Positions 1 to 8,978 of a DNA stretch of 51,239 nt are shown in pieces. Positions within the stretch are counted from its first letter, which is position 1. The number at the start of each line of letters is the position of its first letter. Both the position numbers and the translations under genes were made by a program. The stretch is from a bacterium (GTDB taxonomy: Bacteria > B130-G9). The stretch lies in the NCBI GenBank assembly GCA_021160245.1, contig JAGHCW010000232.1, forward strand, positions 1-51,239. The letters are read 5' to 3'. Below the pieces are notes generated by a model that was given only the letters and a program-made list of their open reading frames with translations, searched no databases and had not been told where the DNA came from.

Positions 1-233
1 GGATGCATTTGAGGTCGATCATGGCGTTCGTCTCGGTAGCCATGCGGTTTGAGTCTCAGATTAGCATCCGCTTCGAGGGCGAGGTTGCCGATGGCAAGAG
101 CCCCTGGGCACTTCTTGGGCTCGGGATAGTCCCGGGCAGCAAGATTTGCATCTTGGCTAACGGTAGTGACGAGGAGCGGGCTATTAGAGATCTCAGAATC
201 CTGGCGGAAAACGATTTCCAGCCAAGTGAGTAG
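1..233 (+). CDS. ptsH: Phosphocarrier protein HPr, 5' end outside the window
   Basis: HPr carries phosphate from enzyme I to sugar-specific EII proteins in the cytoplasm. The reading frame is open at the left edge, so the true start lies upstream; the first ATG in the window (position 3) aligns with the residue just before the active-site histidine and is not the start. Visible motifs are MHLRS, matching the family LHARP box with the phosphorylated His and the following Arg kept but Pro replaced by Ser, and GKSPWALLGLG, matching the KSxMxLLxLG box that contains the regulatory serine. The end, ILANGSDEERAIRDL, also fits the family. Thirteen bases separate it from the enzyme I gene, so the two are probably co-transcribed. 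No EII gene is in view, so transport versus regulatory use cannot be decided. Confidence 0.85.
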   Translation, partial: MHLRSIMAFVSVAMRFESQISIRFEGEVADGKSPWALLGLGIVPGSKICILANGSDEERAIRDLRILAENDFQPSE

Positions 234-246
234 CGCCGAGGGATAG

Positions 247-2001
247 ATGAAACGGATTGTTGGAATAAAGGCCTCCCCCGGCATTGCCATAGGCCGGGCG
301 TTCATTCTCGATCGTCGAATTCCTCGGGTAGAGAAGAAGAGCATTCCCGAGAAGAGAGTCAAGAGGGAGATTAAGCGTTTTCTCTCCGCCCTGAAACAGT
401 CCCGAAAGCAAGTTGAGACGATCAGAGAGAGTCTTGACTCGGATGGCGTCGAGGAGCTCGCCACTATTTTAGAATCTCACGTCATGCTCCTGAAGGACAA
501 GGCGCTTGAGCGGGACATCATCACGATCATTGAGGAACAGCAAGTCGATGCCCAGTGGGCGGTCTCCGAGCAGATTGGTCGGTTTAAGAAGCTCCTCTCC
601 TCCGTGGGCGACGAGTATTTGGCCGGCAGAACTTCCGACCTCGACGATCTGAGGAATCGCATACTTCTCAACCTCAGGGGTGGAGGCTCCAGCACTCTGG
701 CCGACGTCTCGGACGGAGCTATAGTCATAGCCCATGATCTCACTCCCAGCGAGGCGGCACAAATGGGCAAGACAGGGATAGCGGCCTTCGCAACTGAGCT
801 GGGCAGCAGAACCTCCCATGTGGCAATTATGGCGAGGGCGACGGAGACTCCGGCGGTCGTCGGCGTAGCCTCAGTCCTGCAACATGTGAAGCAGGGTCAG
901 AGGGTCATAATTGACGGTCTAGAGGGAGTAGTCATCATCTCCCCCACACCGAAGCACATTGAGAAATACGAGTCCAAGAGAGATGTATATGAGTACTATG
1001 TCACGGAACTCCTGTCCGCGGCAGACTTGCCCGCTGAGACAAGGGACGGCTTCAGAATCGCTGTGGAGGCGAACATAGAATCCCCGGATGATATAGCGTC
1101 TGCCGTTCGCCATGGGGCAAGCGGAATTGGCCTTTACAGGACCGAATATATCTTCATGCAGAAAGCACACATCCCGATCGAGGAGGAGCATTTCCTAATC
1201 TACAAGTCTGTCGCCGAGCAGATAGCGCCTCGTTCAGCGACAATAAGGACGATAGACTTGGGTGGCGAGAAGCTCGCGGAGGGCATTAGGCTACCGCCAC
1301 AGTTGAATCCGGCGCTTGGGCTGCGTGCAATCCGGCTCAGTTTTGTGAAGTTGGACATATTCAAACAGCAGATACGAGGTATCCTTCGAGCGAGTGTTTA
1401 TGGGACTTTGAAGATAATGTTTCCCATGATAAGCGGTATCGAGGAACTGCGAAAGGCCAAGTCGATTGTTGAGGAATGCAGGAGGGAGTTGACAGCAGAG
1501 GGTAAACCGATTAGCGAGGAAATGGAGATCGGCATAATGATCGAGGTCCCGTCTGCCACGATGACAGCCGACATCCTCGCTGCTGAATGTGATTTCTTCA
1601 GCATCGGCACAAATGATCTCATTCAATATAGTGTGGCAATCGACAGGGCCAATGAAGCCGTGGCTTACTTGTACAATCCGTTGCACCCGGGTATTCTGCG
1701 CGCGATAAGCAGGATCGTTGACGCGGCTCATAGCCACAGAATTGGTGTCGGAGTCTGCGGCGAGATGGCTGGTGAGCCCGTCTATGCTCTGATGCTCCTT
1801 GGGCTAGGCGTTGACGAGCTCAGTATGAATCCGCTTGCGATTCCGGCGGTCAAGAAAATCGTCCGCAACTCTCAGCTATCCGAGGCGCTCGAGATCGCCC
1901 GCAAGGCCTTGGATTTCACAACAGTCCAGCAGATAGAGGCCTATATACACCGGGTGATGTCAAAGCGCTATCCCCAGGAGATAGCCTCGTTGTCGCTCTG
2001 A
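247..2001 (+). CDS. ptsI: Phosphoenolpyruvate-protein phosphotransferase (PTS enzyme I)
   Basis: Enzyme I takes phosphate from phosphoenolpyruvate and passes it to HPr, the first step of the phosphotransferase system, in the cytoplasm. The 584-residue length is normal for the family (about 575). The N-terminal half holds the swivelling phosphohistidine domain with GSRTSHVAIMARA, His191 being the expected phosphorylated residue. The C-terminal TIM barrel has GLYRTEYIFM, the metal-binding FSIGTNDLIQYS and GVCGEMAG with the catalytic Cys504. The start is the first ATG after a purine-rich GAGGG stretch and follows the HPr stop by 13 bases. It ends in TGA, which matters for the selenocysteine argument downstream. 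No obvious intrinsic terminator follows in the 155 bases before the tRNA pair. Confidence 0.96.
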   Translation: MKRIVGIKASPGIAIGRAFILDRRIPRVEKKSIPEKRVKREIKRFLSALKQSRKQVETIRESLDSDGVEELATILESHVMLLKDKALERDIITIIEEQQVDAQWAVSEQIGRFKKLLSSVGDEYLAGRTSDLDDLRNRILLNLRGGGSSTLADVSDGAIVIAHDLTPSEAAQMGKTGIAAFATELGSRTSHVAIMARATETPAVVGVASVLQHVKQGQRVIIDGLEGVVIISPTPKHIEKYESKRDVYEYYVTELLSAADLPAETRDGFRIAVEANIESPDDIASAVRHGASGIGLYRTEYIFMQKAHIPIEEEHFLIYKSVAEQIAPRSATIRTIDLGGEKLAEGIRLPPQLNPALGLRAIRLSFVKLDIFKQQIRGILRASVYGTLKIMFPMISGIEELRKAKSIVEECRRELTAEGKPISEEMEIGIMIEVPSATMTADILAAECDFFSIGTNDLIQYSVAIDRANEAVAYLYNPLHPGILRAISRIVDAAHSHRIGVGVCGEMAGEPVYALMLLGLGVDELSMNPLAIPAVKKIVRNSQLSEALEIARKALDFTTVQQIEAYIHRVMSKRYPQEIASLSL

Positions 2002-2098
2002 TCGCCCATCGAGACCAAAGATAGACCATCCGCCAATATGATTAAACTAGCCATGAATCCGCCTGGTTTCTGTGTGAGTTTCCGGGATGTTTTGTCTC

Positions 2099-2128
2099 TT
2101 GACTCTACAGTGATAGTTGAGCTATTCT
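2099..2128 (+). promoter_or_regulatory. Candidate sigma-70 promoter for the tRNA-Thr/tRNA-Tyr pair
   Basis: TTGACT at 2099-2104 and TATTCT at 2123-2128 with an 18-base spacer. It lies about 30 bases upstream of tRNA-Thr, the usual distance for a stable RNA promoter. The same transcript could run on into the large secreted protein gene, since no terminator is visible after tRNA-Tyr. Prediction by eye only. Confidence 0.45.
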
Positions 2129-2156
2129 GCTCTATTCATAGATTGTTGAGAATATA

Positions 2157-2229
2157 GCTGGCGTAGCTCAGCTGGTAGAGCAGGTGATTTGTAATCACCA
2201 GGTCGTGGGTTCGAGTCCCTTCGCCAGCT
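2157..2229 (+). tRNA. thrU: tRNA-Thr (anticodon TGT)
   Basis: A 73-base cloverleaf. The acceptor stem GCTGGCG pairs with CGCCAGC at 2222-2228 and T is the discriminator. The anticodon stem GGTGA/TCACC encloses the loop TTTGTAA, giving anticodon TGT. The T arm has the standard GGTTCGAGTCC. No CCA is encoded. It is the first member of the Thr-Tyr-Gly-Thr series that usually stands before tuf. Confidence 0.95.
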
Positions 2230-2255
2230 TGAATAAAGCGATGTTTCAAACTTGA

Positions 2256-2337
2256 GGGGAGATACCCAAGTGGTCAAAGGGGGCAGGCTGTAAACCTGTT
2301 GGCGTAGCCTTCGGAGGTTCGAACCCTCCTCTCCCCA
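2256..2337 (+). tRNA. tyrU: tRNA-Tyr (anticodon GTA)
   Basis: An 82-base tRNA with a long variable arm, as expected for bacterial tyrosine tRNA. The acceptor stem GGGGAGA pairs with TCTCCCC at 2330-2336 and the discriminator is A. The anticodon loop CTGTAAA gives GTA. The variable arm is around GGCGTAGCC and the T arm reads AGGTTCGAACCCT. It sits 26 bases after tRNA-Thr. In E. coli tyrU is followed closely by glyT; here 9.3 kb intervenes. Confidence 0.95.
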
Positions 2338-2405
2338 CTTGAGACAAGTGCCGCTCTCAGAGTCACAAGGGGCTCGGCGGCTTGGAACGCGATGCGAAAC
2401 CGAAA

Positions 2406-2413
2406 AAGGAGGT
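2406..2413 (+). promoter_or_regulatory. Strong ribosome binding site that fixes the start of the selenoprotein
   Basis: AAGGAGGT lies 5 bases before the ATG at 2419. An upstream in-frame ATG at 2392 has no such site and would place charged residues before the signal peptide, so 2419 is chosen as the start. Confidence 0.8.
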
Positions 2414-2418
2414 ACGCA

Positions 2419-5400
2419 ATGCATCGAAATCTCTTACTGTCAATCCTGCTGGTGTTTGTGGTTTTTGCCAGCTCAAACGTGTGGGCGACGATGCCCAGTG
2501 TCGGCGACACCGCCGCGAATGTTCGCTATCAGGATATAGATACCGGGGAGGACCTTTGGCTCTATGATGAGTACGAGGGGTCGATAGTCGTCCTTGAGAT
2601 GTTCGCAACCTGGTGAGGCTACTGCAGACCTACGCTGGTAGCGTATCAAGAATACATTTGGGATCACTTCAGACCTGACCAGCCCGTTTATGTCATCGGC
2701 ATGGCCGTCGACTCTAGAGAGTCTGCGGAGGATGTTCAACACTATAGAGACCAGTATGGTTTTCACGTTGATTTTGGTTGGGATGAGTACAATGATGTCT
2801 ATAATAATTACATGGGCTCGGGCTACCCGACCTCGGTAGCGATAGACTGTCAGGATCCGCCGAAAGTCATCTGGACGAGAAGTGGGCTATGCGACGATAA
2901 CAATGGCTGTGTGCAGGAACTACAGGCCCTGTGTGAGTCGGAAGTTCTGAAATGCGGCCAGCCGCCAGAGCTTTCCAACGCTAGTTTTGATCCAGCAGTG
3001 GGGAAGTCCAACTCTACCGACTTCTCATTCTATGTGGATTATTATGATGCAGATGAGGACCCGCCGGATTCCATCAACGTTTATGTGAATGGGAATCCCC
3101 ATGCTATGTCACTTGATTCGGGAGCCCCGGAGGACGGAACATACTTCTGGACCGGCGAGATTGCAGAGGACGGGACGGCGACTTATTACTTTGATTGTGA
3201 TGACGGCGGGAATGGAACAGATCGCTTGCCGGATTCCGGGACGCTTAATGGTCCCTATGTTTACGACGATTGGGACCCGCCGGAATCGAGCTGCACGGCG
3301 CCCGCCCGTTCACGCGACAGCGTGATAACGATCGATTACGTCTCCACGGATACTTATTCCGGGGTGTTCCAGGTTGATCTCTATATCCAATATGAGGGTA
3401 GCGGCTATACGCTATTGGACAGCTCGAACAATCCCAACGGGACGTTCACCGCGGCGCTCACCGCAGGCAACGGGACCTACGACTTTTATACAAGGGCCAC
3501 GGATGTCGTGGGCAATGTAGAAGATGCTCCGGGTGTCCCCGATTCATCTTGCCTGTTTGACAACGTGCCGCCGGTATCTAGCGCCGATGGCGGGATTGCC
3601 CCCTATTGGACGGGCTTGCCGATTACGGTCGATTTCACAGCGAACGACGCTCTTTCCGGAGTTGCCTCGACGAGCTTGTGGTATCGGTTCAGCAATGGCA
3701 TTTGGATTGACAGCGGTCTTTCGAGTTCCCAGGCAGCTGGGACGTTCGATTTCAACGCGCCTTCTGGTCAGGGCGTCTATGACTTCTACACAATTGCCAT
3801 TGACTTAAACGGCAATGTGGAGAATGCCCCGGGCGCCCCGCAGGCTACGGCTCATTATGACGCAACCAAGCCTGCTGCCAATTGCACGACCGTTGGCGAG
3901 ACGAATCAGTATTTTATAGAGGTTAATTTCACAGCGACCGATAATGATCAGGTAGCCAGCACGGCCCTCTGGTCTCGCTTTAACGCCGGGACGTGGACCG
4001 ATTTCGGTTCTCCGAGGGCAGGCGGTTCGGGCACCTTCGACTACCCGCTTGACGATGGTGATGGTCAATACGATTTCTACACAATTTCTGAGGATATGGC
4101 CGGCAATTCGGAGGACGTACCCGCTGAGCCCGAGGCTTCCGTTATTGCGGACTTCACGATGCCGAACTCCAGCTGCACGGCCGGCGCCTTGGTGAATTCA
4201 CTGCCGTTTGACGTTGACTTTGTTGCGGCCGATACAGGGACAGGCGTCGCGTCCACGAAGCTATGGTATCGCTACGAGGGCGAGCCGTGGCAAGATTCCT
4301 ATCAGACGCTTACCGGTGATGCTGGTGTGTTCTCCCTCGATCCGACGGAAATTACGCCACAGTTTAGGGACGGCATCTATCAGTTGATGACGATCGCAAC
4401 CGACAATGTCGGCAACAACGAGTCGCCGCCAGTTTCGCCTGACGCGGCCGCGATGTTGGATACAACAGCGCCCGAATCGTCCGTAACCTGTGCGGCGGAG
4501 ACGACGGGATCACCTCTGCTTTTGAACTATACTGCGGAAGATGCGCTTTCAGGCGTAGCCAGCGTGGCCTTGTGGTACAGGTCAAACGGCGGAGATTGGA
4601 CTGACACAGGACTTGTTGAGCTGATACCTCCAGGCTTTTCAGCTGGGGTGGAAAATGGCGTCTTCAGCTTTAGTCTAGTTGACGGCAGCGGGCTTTACGA
4701 GTTTTACAGCGTGGCGACGGATGTCGCGGGCAATGTCGAGTCGCCAGTCGCGCCGGACGCCTCCAGCATCTATGACATTGCCTCGCCGGTCTCCACATCT
4801 CAGACGGAGAGCATCGTTAACACGCCAACGATCAGCATTGAGTATAGTAGCGTGGACGAGCTTACCGCGATCGCAAACGTTCACCTTTTCTACCGCTTCA
4901 CAGACCTCGATGGCATTCCAGATGACACCTTGCGGGATACCGGCCTGGAACAGGTCGAGGCCGCCGGTACGTTCGTTTGGGCGCCGGATATGGGCCCGGG
5001 TCTTTACAACTTCTTCGTCTCTGCGACGGACGTTGCTGGCAATGTGGAGAATACGGACGGTGCTCCAGACGCGGTTTGCCTCTTTGATCCGCGAATGGTC
5101 ATGTCTGAGGTCACCGGCCCGAGTTATGTGACCGATTCCCAGGTACCCCTAACGTTCGCAACTCAGCTGGGCGCTGATGGCTATGATCATGTAACACTCT
5201 TTTATCGCTATGGTGTGACCTTAGAGGATGCTGAGGTGGCAGCCTGGATTGAGACCGCGATTGTTGCGATGGAACCGTTTGGGATTCTGCAATTTGAGTG
5301 CCTCGATGGTGATGGCTATTACCAATTCTACACGACGGCAGAGAGCGAGGGTGGACTGATTGAACCCGCGCCGGATACGCCGGATTGCACGACAATAGCA

Positions 5401-8400
5401 GACAGCGTCGCTCCAGATACTCTGGTTGAGGCGCCTCAGCTGTCGCCTACGTCGCAATTTGAGCTTACATACAGCGGAGCGGAGCTCTTTGGGCTCGCGT
5501 CGCTTGATATTTTCTATTGCTATGATGGCGACTGCTACCTCTTCACGACGCTTCATGATTTGAATGGGACGGTCATCTTTGATGCACAAGGCGTCGAGGG
5601 CGAGTACGAGTTCTATTCGATTGGAACCGACTCTGCCGGCAACGTAGAAGGCGTGCCGCTAACAGGCCAAGACTGCGTGGTGACAGTTGATCTCGCCCCG
5701 CCGGTCTCGGAGGCGATGGCTCCGCTCTTCGGAACGGGCTTCCCTATAGTCGTGGATTACATCGCTAGCGACACTGTTACGACAGTAACCAACGTTACTC
5801 TCTTGGTGAAGTACGAGTCCGGCGATTGGACGGATACAGGACTCTCGTCAGTGGGGGGTGCTGGCACGTTCAACTACACACCGGACGAGCTGCTTGAGGG
5901 AACATACAGCTTCTGCACAATTGGCACGGACGATGCCGGTCATACGGAGTTTATGCCCGCCATGGCAGATGCGCAGGCAACAATCGACTGGACAGCGCCT
6001 CAGACGAGTTGTTCGACTCCTGAGTACTCCAACGCGGCGCTTGTGCAGCTTTCCTACACGGCGAGCGACGCTCTAGCGGGGATGGAGGCGGTAACTTTCT
6101 GGACAAGCATTGACGGTGGAGCTTGGTTGGATACGGGTCTAATCGGGTCCGCTAACGGTGGTGTTGTCGAAGTAGATCTCTCGCCATGGGGTGAGGGGAC
6201 TTTCGGTTTCTGCACACTCGGTGTTGACAAGGCTGGCAATCATGAGGAATTGCCGGTTTCTCCGGTCTCGACCACAGTTTATGACGCGACTGTTCCAACT
6301 TCCGTGGCGGAGATTCCGACGGAGGGTATCTGCAGTAATACCGCTCCTGTGTTGGTTCCATACATGGCGTATGACGCGCTTAGCGGCATATCGAGCGTCT
6401 CCCTCTGGACTAGCTTCAATGGTGGGGCCTGGGTGGACTCCGGGCTCGAGGAGACGCCCTCTGTTCTCGCCGCTGGTACCTTCTCGTTCACACCGGCTCA
6501 CGGTGATGGCGAGTATAAGTTCGCAACTCTAGCTATTGATGTAGCTGGCAATGTCGAGGCGCTTCCCGTCATCGCTGACGGTGGGTCTCTGGTTTTTGAT
6601 GAGACCGCGCCTTCTTCGTCAGTCTCGTTTGAAACGACTTACGCCAAGGAGTTCCCGATTACGCTCGATTATGTGGCGTCCGATTTGACGTCAGGAATCG
6701 CGAACGTAGCACTTTGGGTTTCGCTTGATGGCGGGCCTTTTGTGAATACCGGCGTCTCAGCAGCAGGCACGGCTGGTGTCCTACAGTATACGCCAGCTGT
6801 CCTCTCAGACGGCGAGTATAGATTCTATTCGATCGCGGTTGATCTCTCTGGCAACGCTGAGGTTGCGCCGGTTCAAGCAGACGTAACGACAATAGTCGAT
6901 GTCGGGGCTCCGGTTTCTGCCGCAAGTTGCGAGGTTGTGTTCACAAATCAGTTCCCGATTGTGGTTTCTTTCACAGCGAGTGATGCTGCTTCAGGTTTGG
7001 CCGATGTCAAATTGTGGGTGAACTTGAATGGTGGGGAGTTTGCTGACACTGGGCTTTCCTCGTTCGATTTGGCAGGGACATTCACCTACTTGCCAGACGC
7101 GTTGCTTGACGGCACATACGGGTTCTATACGCAGTCCAGAGACCATGCGGGCAACACTGAGGCGGCGCCAGTTGTTCCTGATGTGTCGGTCATGATTGAC
7201 AGGACCAAGCCGCTTTCGTCCTGCAATGTTGAGCCTACGCTGATGGGCGCATTCCCCGTTTCGATTAATTACACCAGTTCGGACGGTGGTAGTGGAGTTG
7301 AGCAGGTGAAGCTGTTCTTCAGGGTCGATAGCGGGCCGTGGAATGAGGCTGTAACGTTCAATGACGCGACCGGTATTTACGACTTTGCTCCGGCGGCGCC
7401 TGTGGATGGCTATTTTGAGTTCTACACTAAGGCCTATGACATGGCGACCAATGTAGAGAATACTGTCGGAACGGACGATGCGGTGCGTGTGGACACGACA
7501 GCTCCGATGTCGCGAGCACTTGCCCCAGCTAAAGTGAACGAGCCCTTGATCTTGGTTTCCTTCACAGCTCGTGATGATGGCTCTGGAGTCTCGGGAACCT
7601 CGCTTTGGTATAGGCACAATGGAGGCATTTGGCTCGATTCTGCGCTCGAGAGCGCCGGGACGGTCGGTCAATTTGAGTTTGAGGCCACAGAGGGTGAGGG
7701 CTCTTACGAGTTCTATACTCTCTGCACCGACAATATCGGCAACCTTGAAACAGTGCCGGAAGAGCCAGACGGAACTACGGTGTACGTAATTCCAGCGCCG
7801 GAGATTTACGTGAGCATCACTGAGCTCGCTTTCGGTGATGTCGAGATTGGTCAGACCGCATTGCGGCGGTTCTCGATAACAAACAACGGCGACGCGGTTC
7901 TTTCCATCTCGGACGTATCGGTGAGTGATGCGGCTTTCTCGTTCGATCTAGGGCTTGAACTTCCTGTTTCGCTTGCTGCGAGTAATTCTCTTCTAACGGA
8001 TGTCCGATTTGAGCCGAGCACGGAGGGTGAATACACGGCGGAGCTTCAGATAACGTCCGACGATCCGAATACGCCTACTTATGTTATAGACCTTTCGGGC
8101 ACGGGTGTTGAGCCGCCGGATCAGCTTATACTCGATGTATTTGCGAACGGGGATGTCTTCGCGTTTGATGACGACCTTGATGTCAGTATAAGCGTGCAGA
8201 ACATCGGCGATCCTGTGACGGCGGATGTTTATCTTGTTCTGACTTATGATATGGACGGTCCGGATAAGATGACTTGGTCTGCGTCTTTCACAGAGATTTG
8301 GGTAGATGGTCTTGAGCCTGTTGCGAGTGATTATGTGATCGGAGACGGTTATGATGTCAATAATTTCACGTGGTGGTCATCGACTCTACCCTCGAGCTTC

Positions 8401-8889
8401 CCACAGGTTTCGATGACAGGAACCTATACGCTTGAACTATTCGCCGTGGAGCCTGGCACGATGGTGCATCTGTGCGATGCGGCGATAGATGAATTTGAGG
8501 TTATCGGTGAGCCGTATGTGGACATCTTGACGGATAAGGCAACTTACGAGTTGGCCGGCGACACATTGAGCATTACGCTTGATGTTCAGATGCCGGACTT
8601 CCCTGTTACTGGAGATTTCTACGTGGTTCTTAAGGATCCGGATGGCAACGAGTGGTCACCTAGTAGTTTTGGTGAGGGGGTCGTGTGGTCGCCTAATGCC
8701 GCGCCAATGTTCCCATCGATTACCGTTCCGGCAGGGTTCGAGTTCGCCAATGTGTCGTTTATTGTGGAATTGCCTTCTGCGGCCCCATTTGACGTGGCCG
8801 GTGATTTCACTCTCACTACGATGCTCGTAAGAGGGGGGACTTTTGAGCCCTTCTCCGACAGAGGCACAGCCACCTTCACATTGGAGTAG
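2419..8889 (+). CDS. Giant secreted selenoprotein: thioredoxin (TlpA-like) domain with UxxC, 15 Ig-like repeats, shared C-terminal module
   Basis: Read with the TGA at 2614-2616 as selenocysteine, this is one 2,156-residue protein; read as a stop it gives a 65-residue fragment and an orphan frame from 2701. Residues 1-23 are a signal peptide ending Val-Trp-Ala. Residues about 24-155 form a thioredoxin fold: IVVLEMFATW leads into U66-Gly-Tyr-Cys69 where TlpA proteins have CxxC, and GYPTSVAID supplies the cis-proline loop. Residues 287-1791 are about 15 repeats of 100 residues with SGVASVxLWYR, AGTF, YxFYTxAxD and AGNVE signatures. Residues about 1795-1898 resemble the HYDIN/choice-of-anchor D fold (FGDVEIGQT, ISGT-type end). 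Residues 1901-2156 match the end of the next gene. The location should be periplasm or cell surface, with a thiol/selenol redox role inferred from the motif. A simple nonsense mutation of a Cys codon is the main alternative. Confidence 0.8.
2614..2616 (+). other. In-frame TGA, proposed selenocysteine codon
   Basis: The triplet sits between TGG and GGC TAC TGC, exactly where the first active-site cysteine of a thioredoxin motif is expected. The frame is open for about 200 bases before it and 6.2 kb after it, with coherent protein homology on both sides. TGA serves as a normal stop in ptsI, rpmG, rplA and rpoB, so a genome-wide reassignment is not the explanation. Confidence 0.78.
2631..2645 (+). 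promoter_or_regulatory. Candidate bacterial SECIS hairpin
   Basis: TACGCT (2631-2636), loop GGT (2637-2639) and AGCGTA (2640-2645) form a perfect 6-bp stem. The apical loop begins 20 bases after the TGA. Bacterial SECIS elements are known as small hairpins inside the coding region just 3' of the UGA, with a G-rich apical loop (GGU in E. coli fdhF). Position, stem length and loop all fit. No folding program was run. Confidence 0.65.
3277..7791 (+). repeat. Fifteen degenerate tandem repeats of about 300 bases coding for Ig-like domains
   Basis: The 4,515 bases encode about 15 units averaging 100 residues. Each unit typically begins TxPxSS, contains a variant of ASDALSGVASVxLWYR, then GGxWxDTGL, AGTFxFxP, GxYxFYTxAxDxAGNVE and ends PDAxxxxD before the next T-x-P. 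Units 7, 8 and 14 are the most divergent. The DNA copies differ considerably, so the array is old rather than a recent expansion. Confidence 0.85.
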
Positions 8890-8917
8890 TAAAACAACTA
8901 ATATCTCGGTGAACGAA

Positions 8918-8944
8918 GCCGGGCGCCTCGCGCAGGCGCCCGGC
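8918..8944 (+). terminator. GC-rich hairpin after the selenoprotein gene
   Basis: An 11-bp perfect stem (GCCGGGCGCCT with AGGCGCCCGGC) with a 5-base loop lies 28 bases after the stop. No T-run follows, so it may be a weak or Rho-assisted terminator, or a 3' end stabiliser between co-transcribed genes. The next gene starts only 34 bases later and no promoter is evident in between. Confidence 0.5.
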
Positions 8945-8978
8945 TGCCTACTGCAATTGAGCGATCAGAGGGGGTAAG

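Noticed and set aside
2392-2616. A short 74-codon gene ending at the TGA, followed by a separate giant gene from 2701.
   Set aside because: Both parts are in the same frame with no other stop, and together they form one thioredoxin domain split exactly at the active site. The ribosome binding site fits a single start at 2419.
2614-2616. TGA read as Trp or Gly through a changed genetic code.
   Set aside because: TGA ends ptsI, rpmG, rplA, rpoB and others at their normal lengths, and no other internal TGA is needed in the core genes.
6991-7671. A 226-codon minus-strand frame inside the repeat region.
   Set aside because: It is a shadow of the Ig-like repeat coding sequence, with no start signal.
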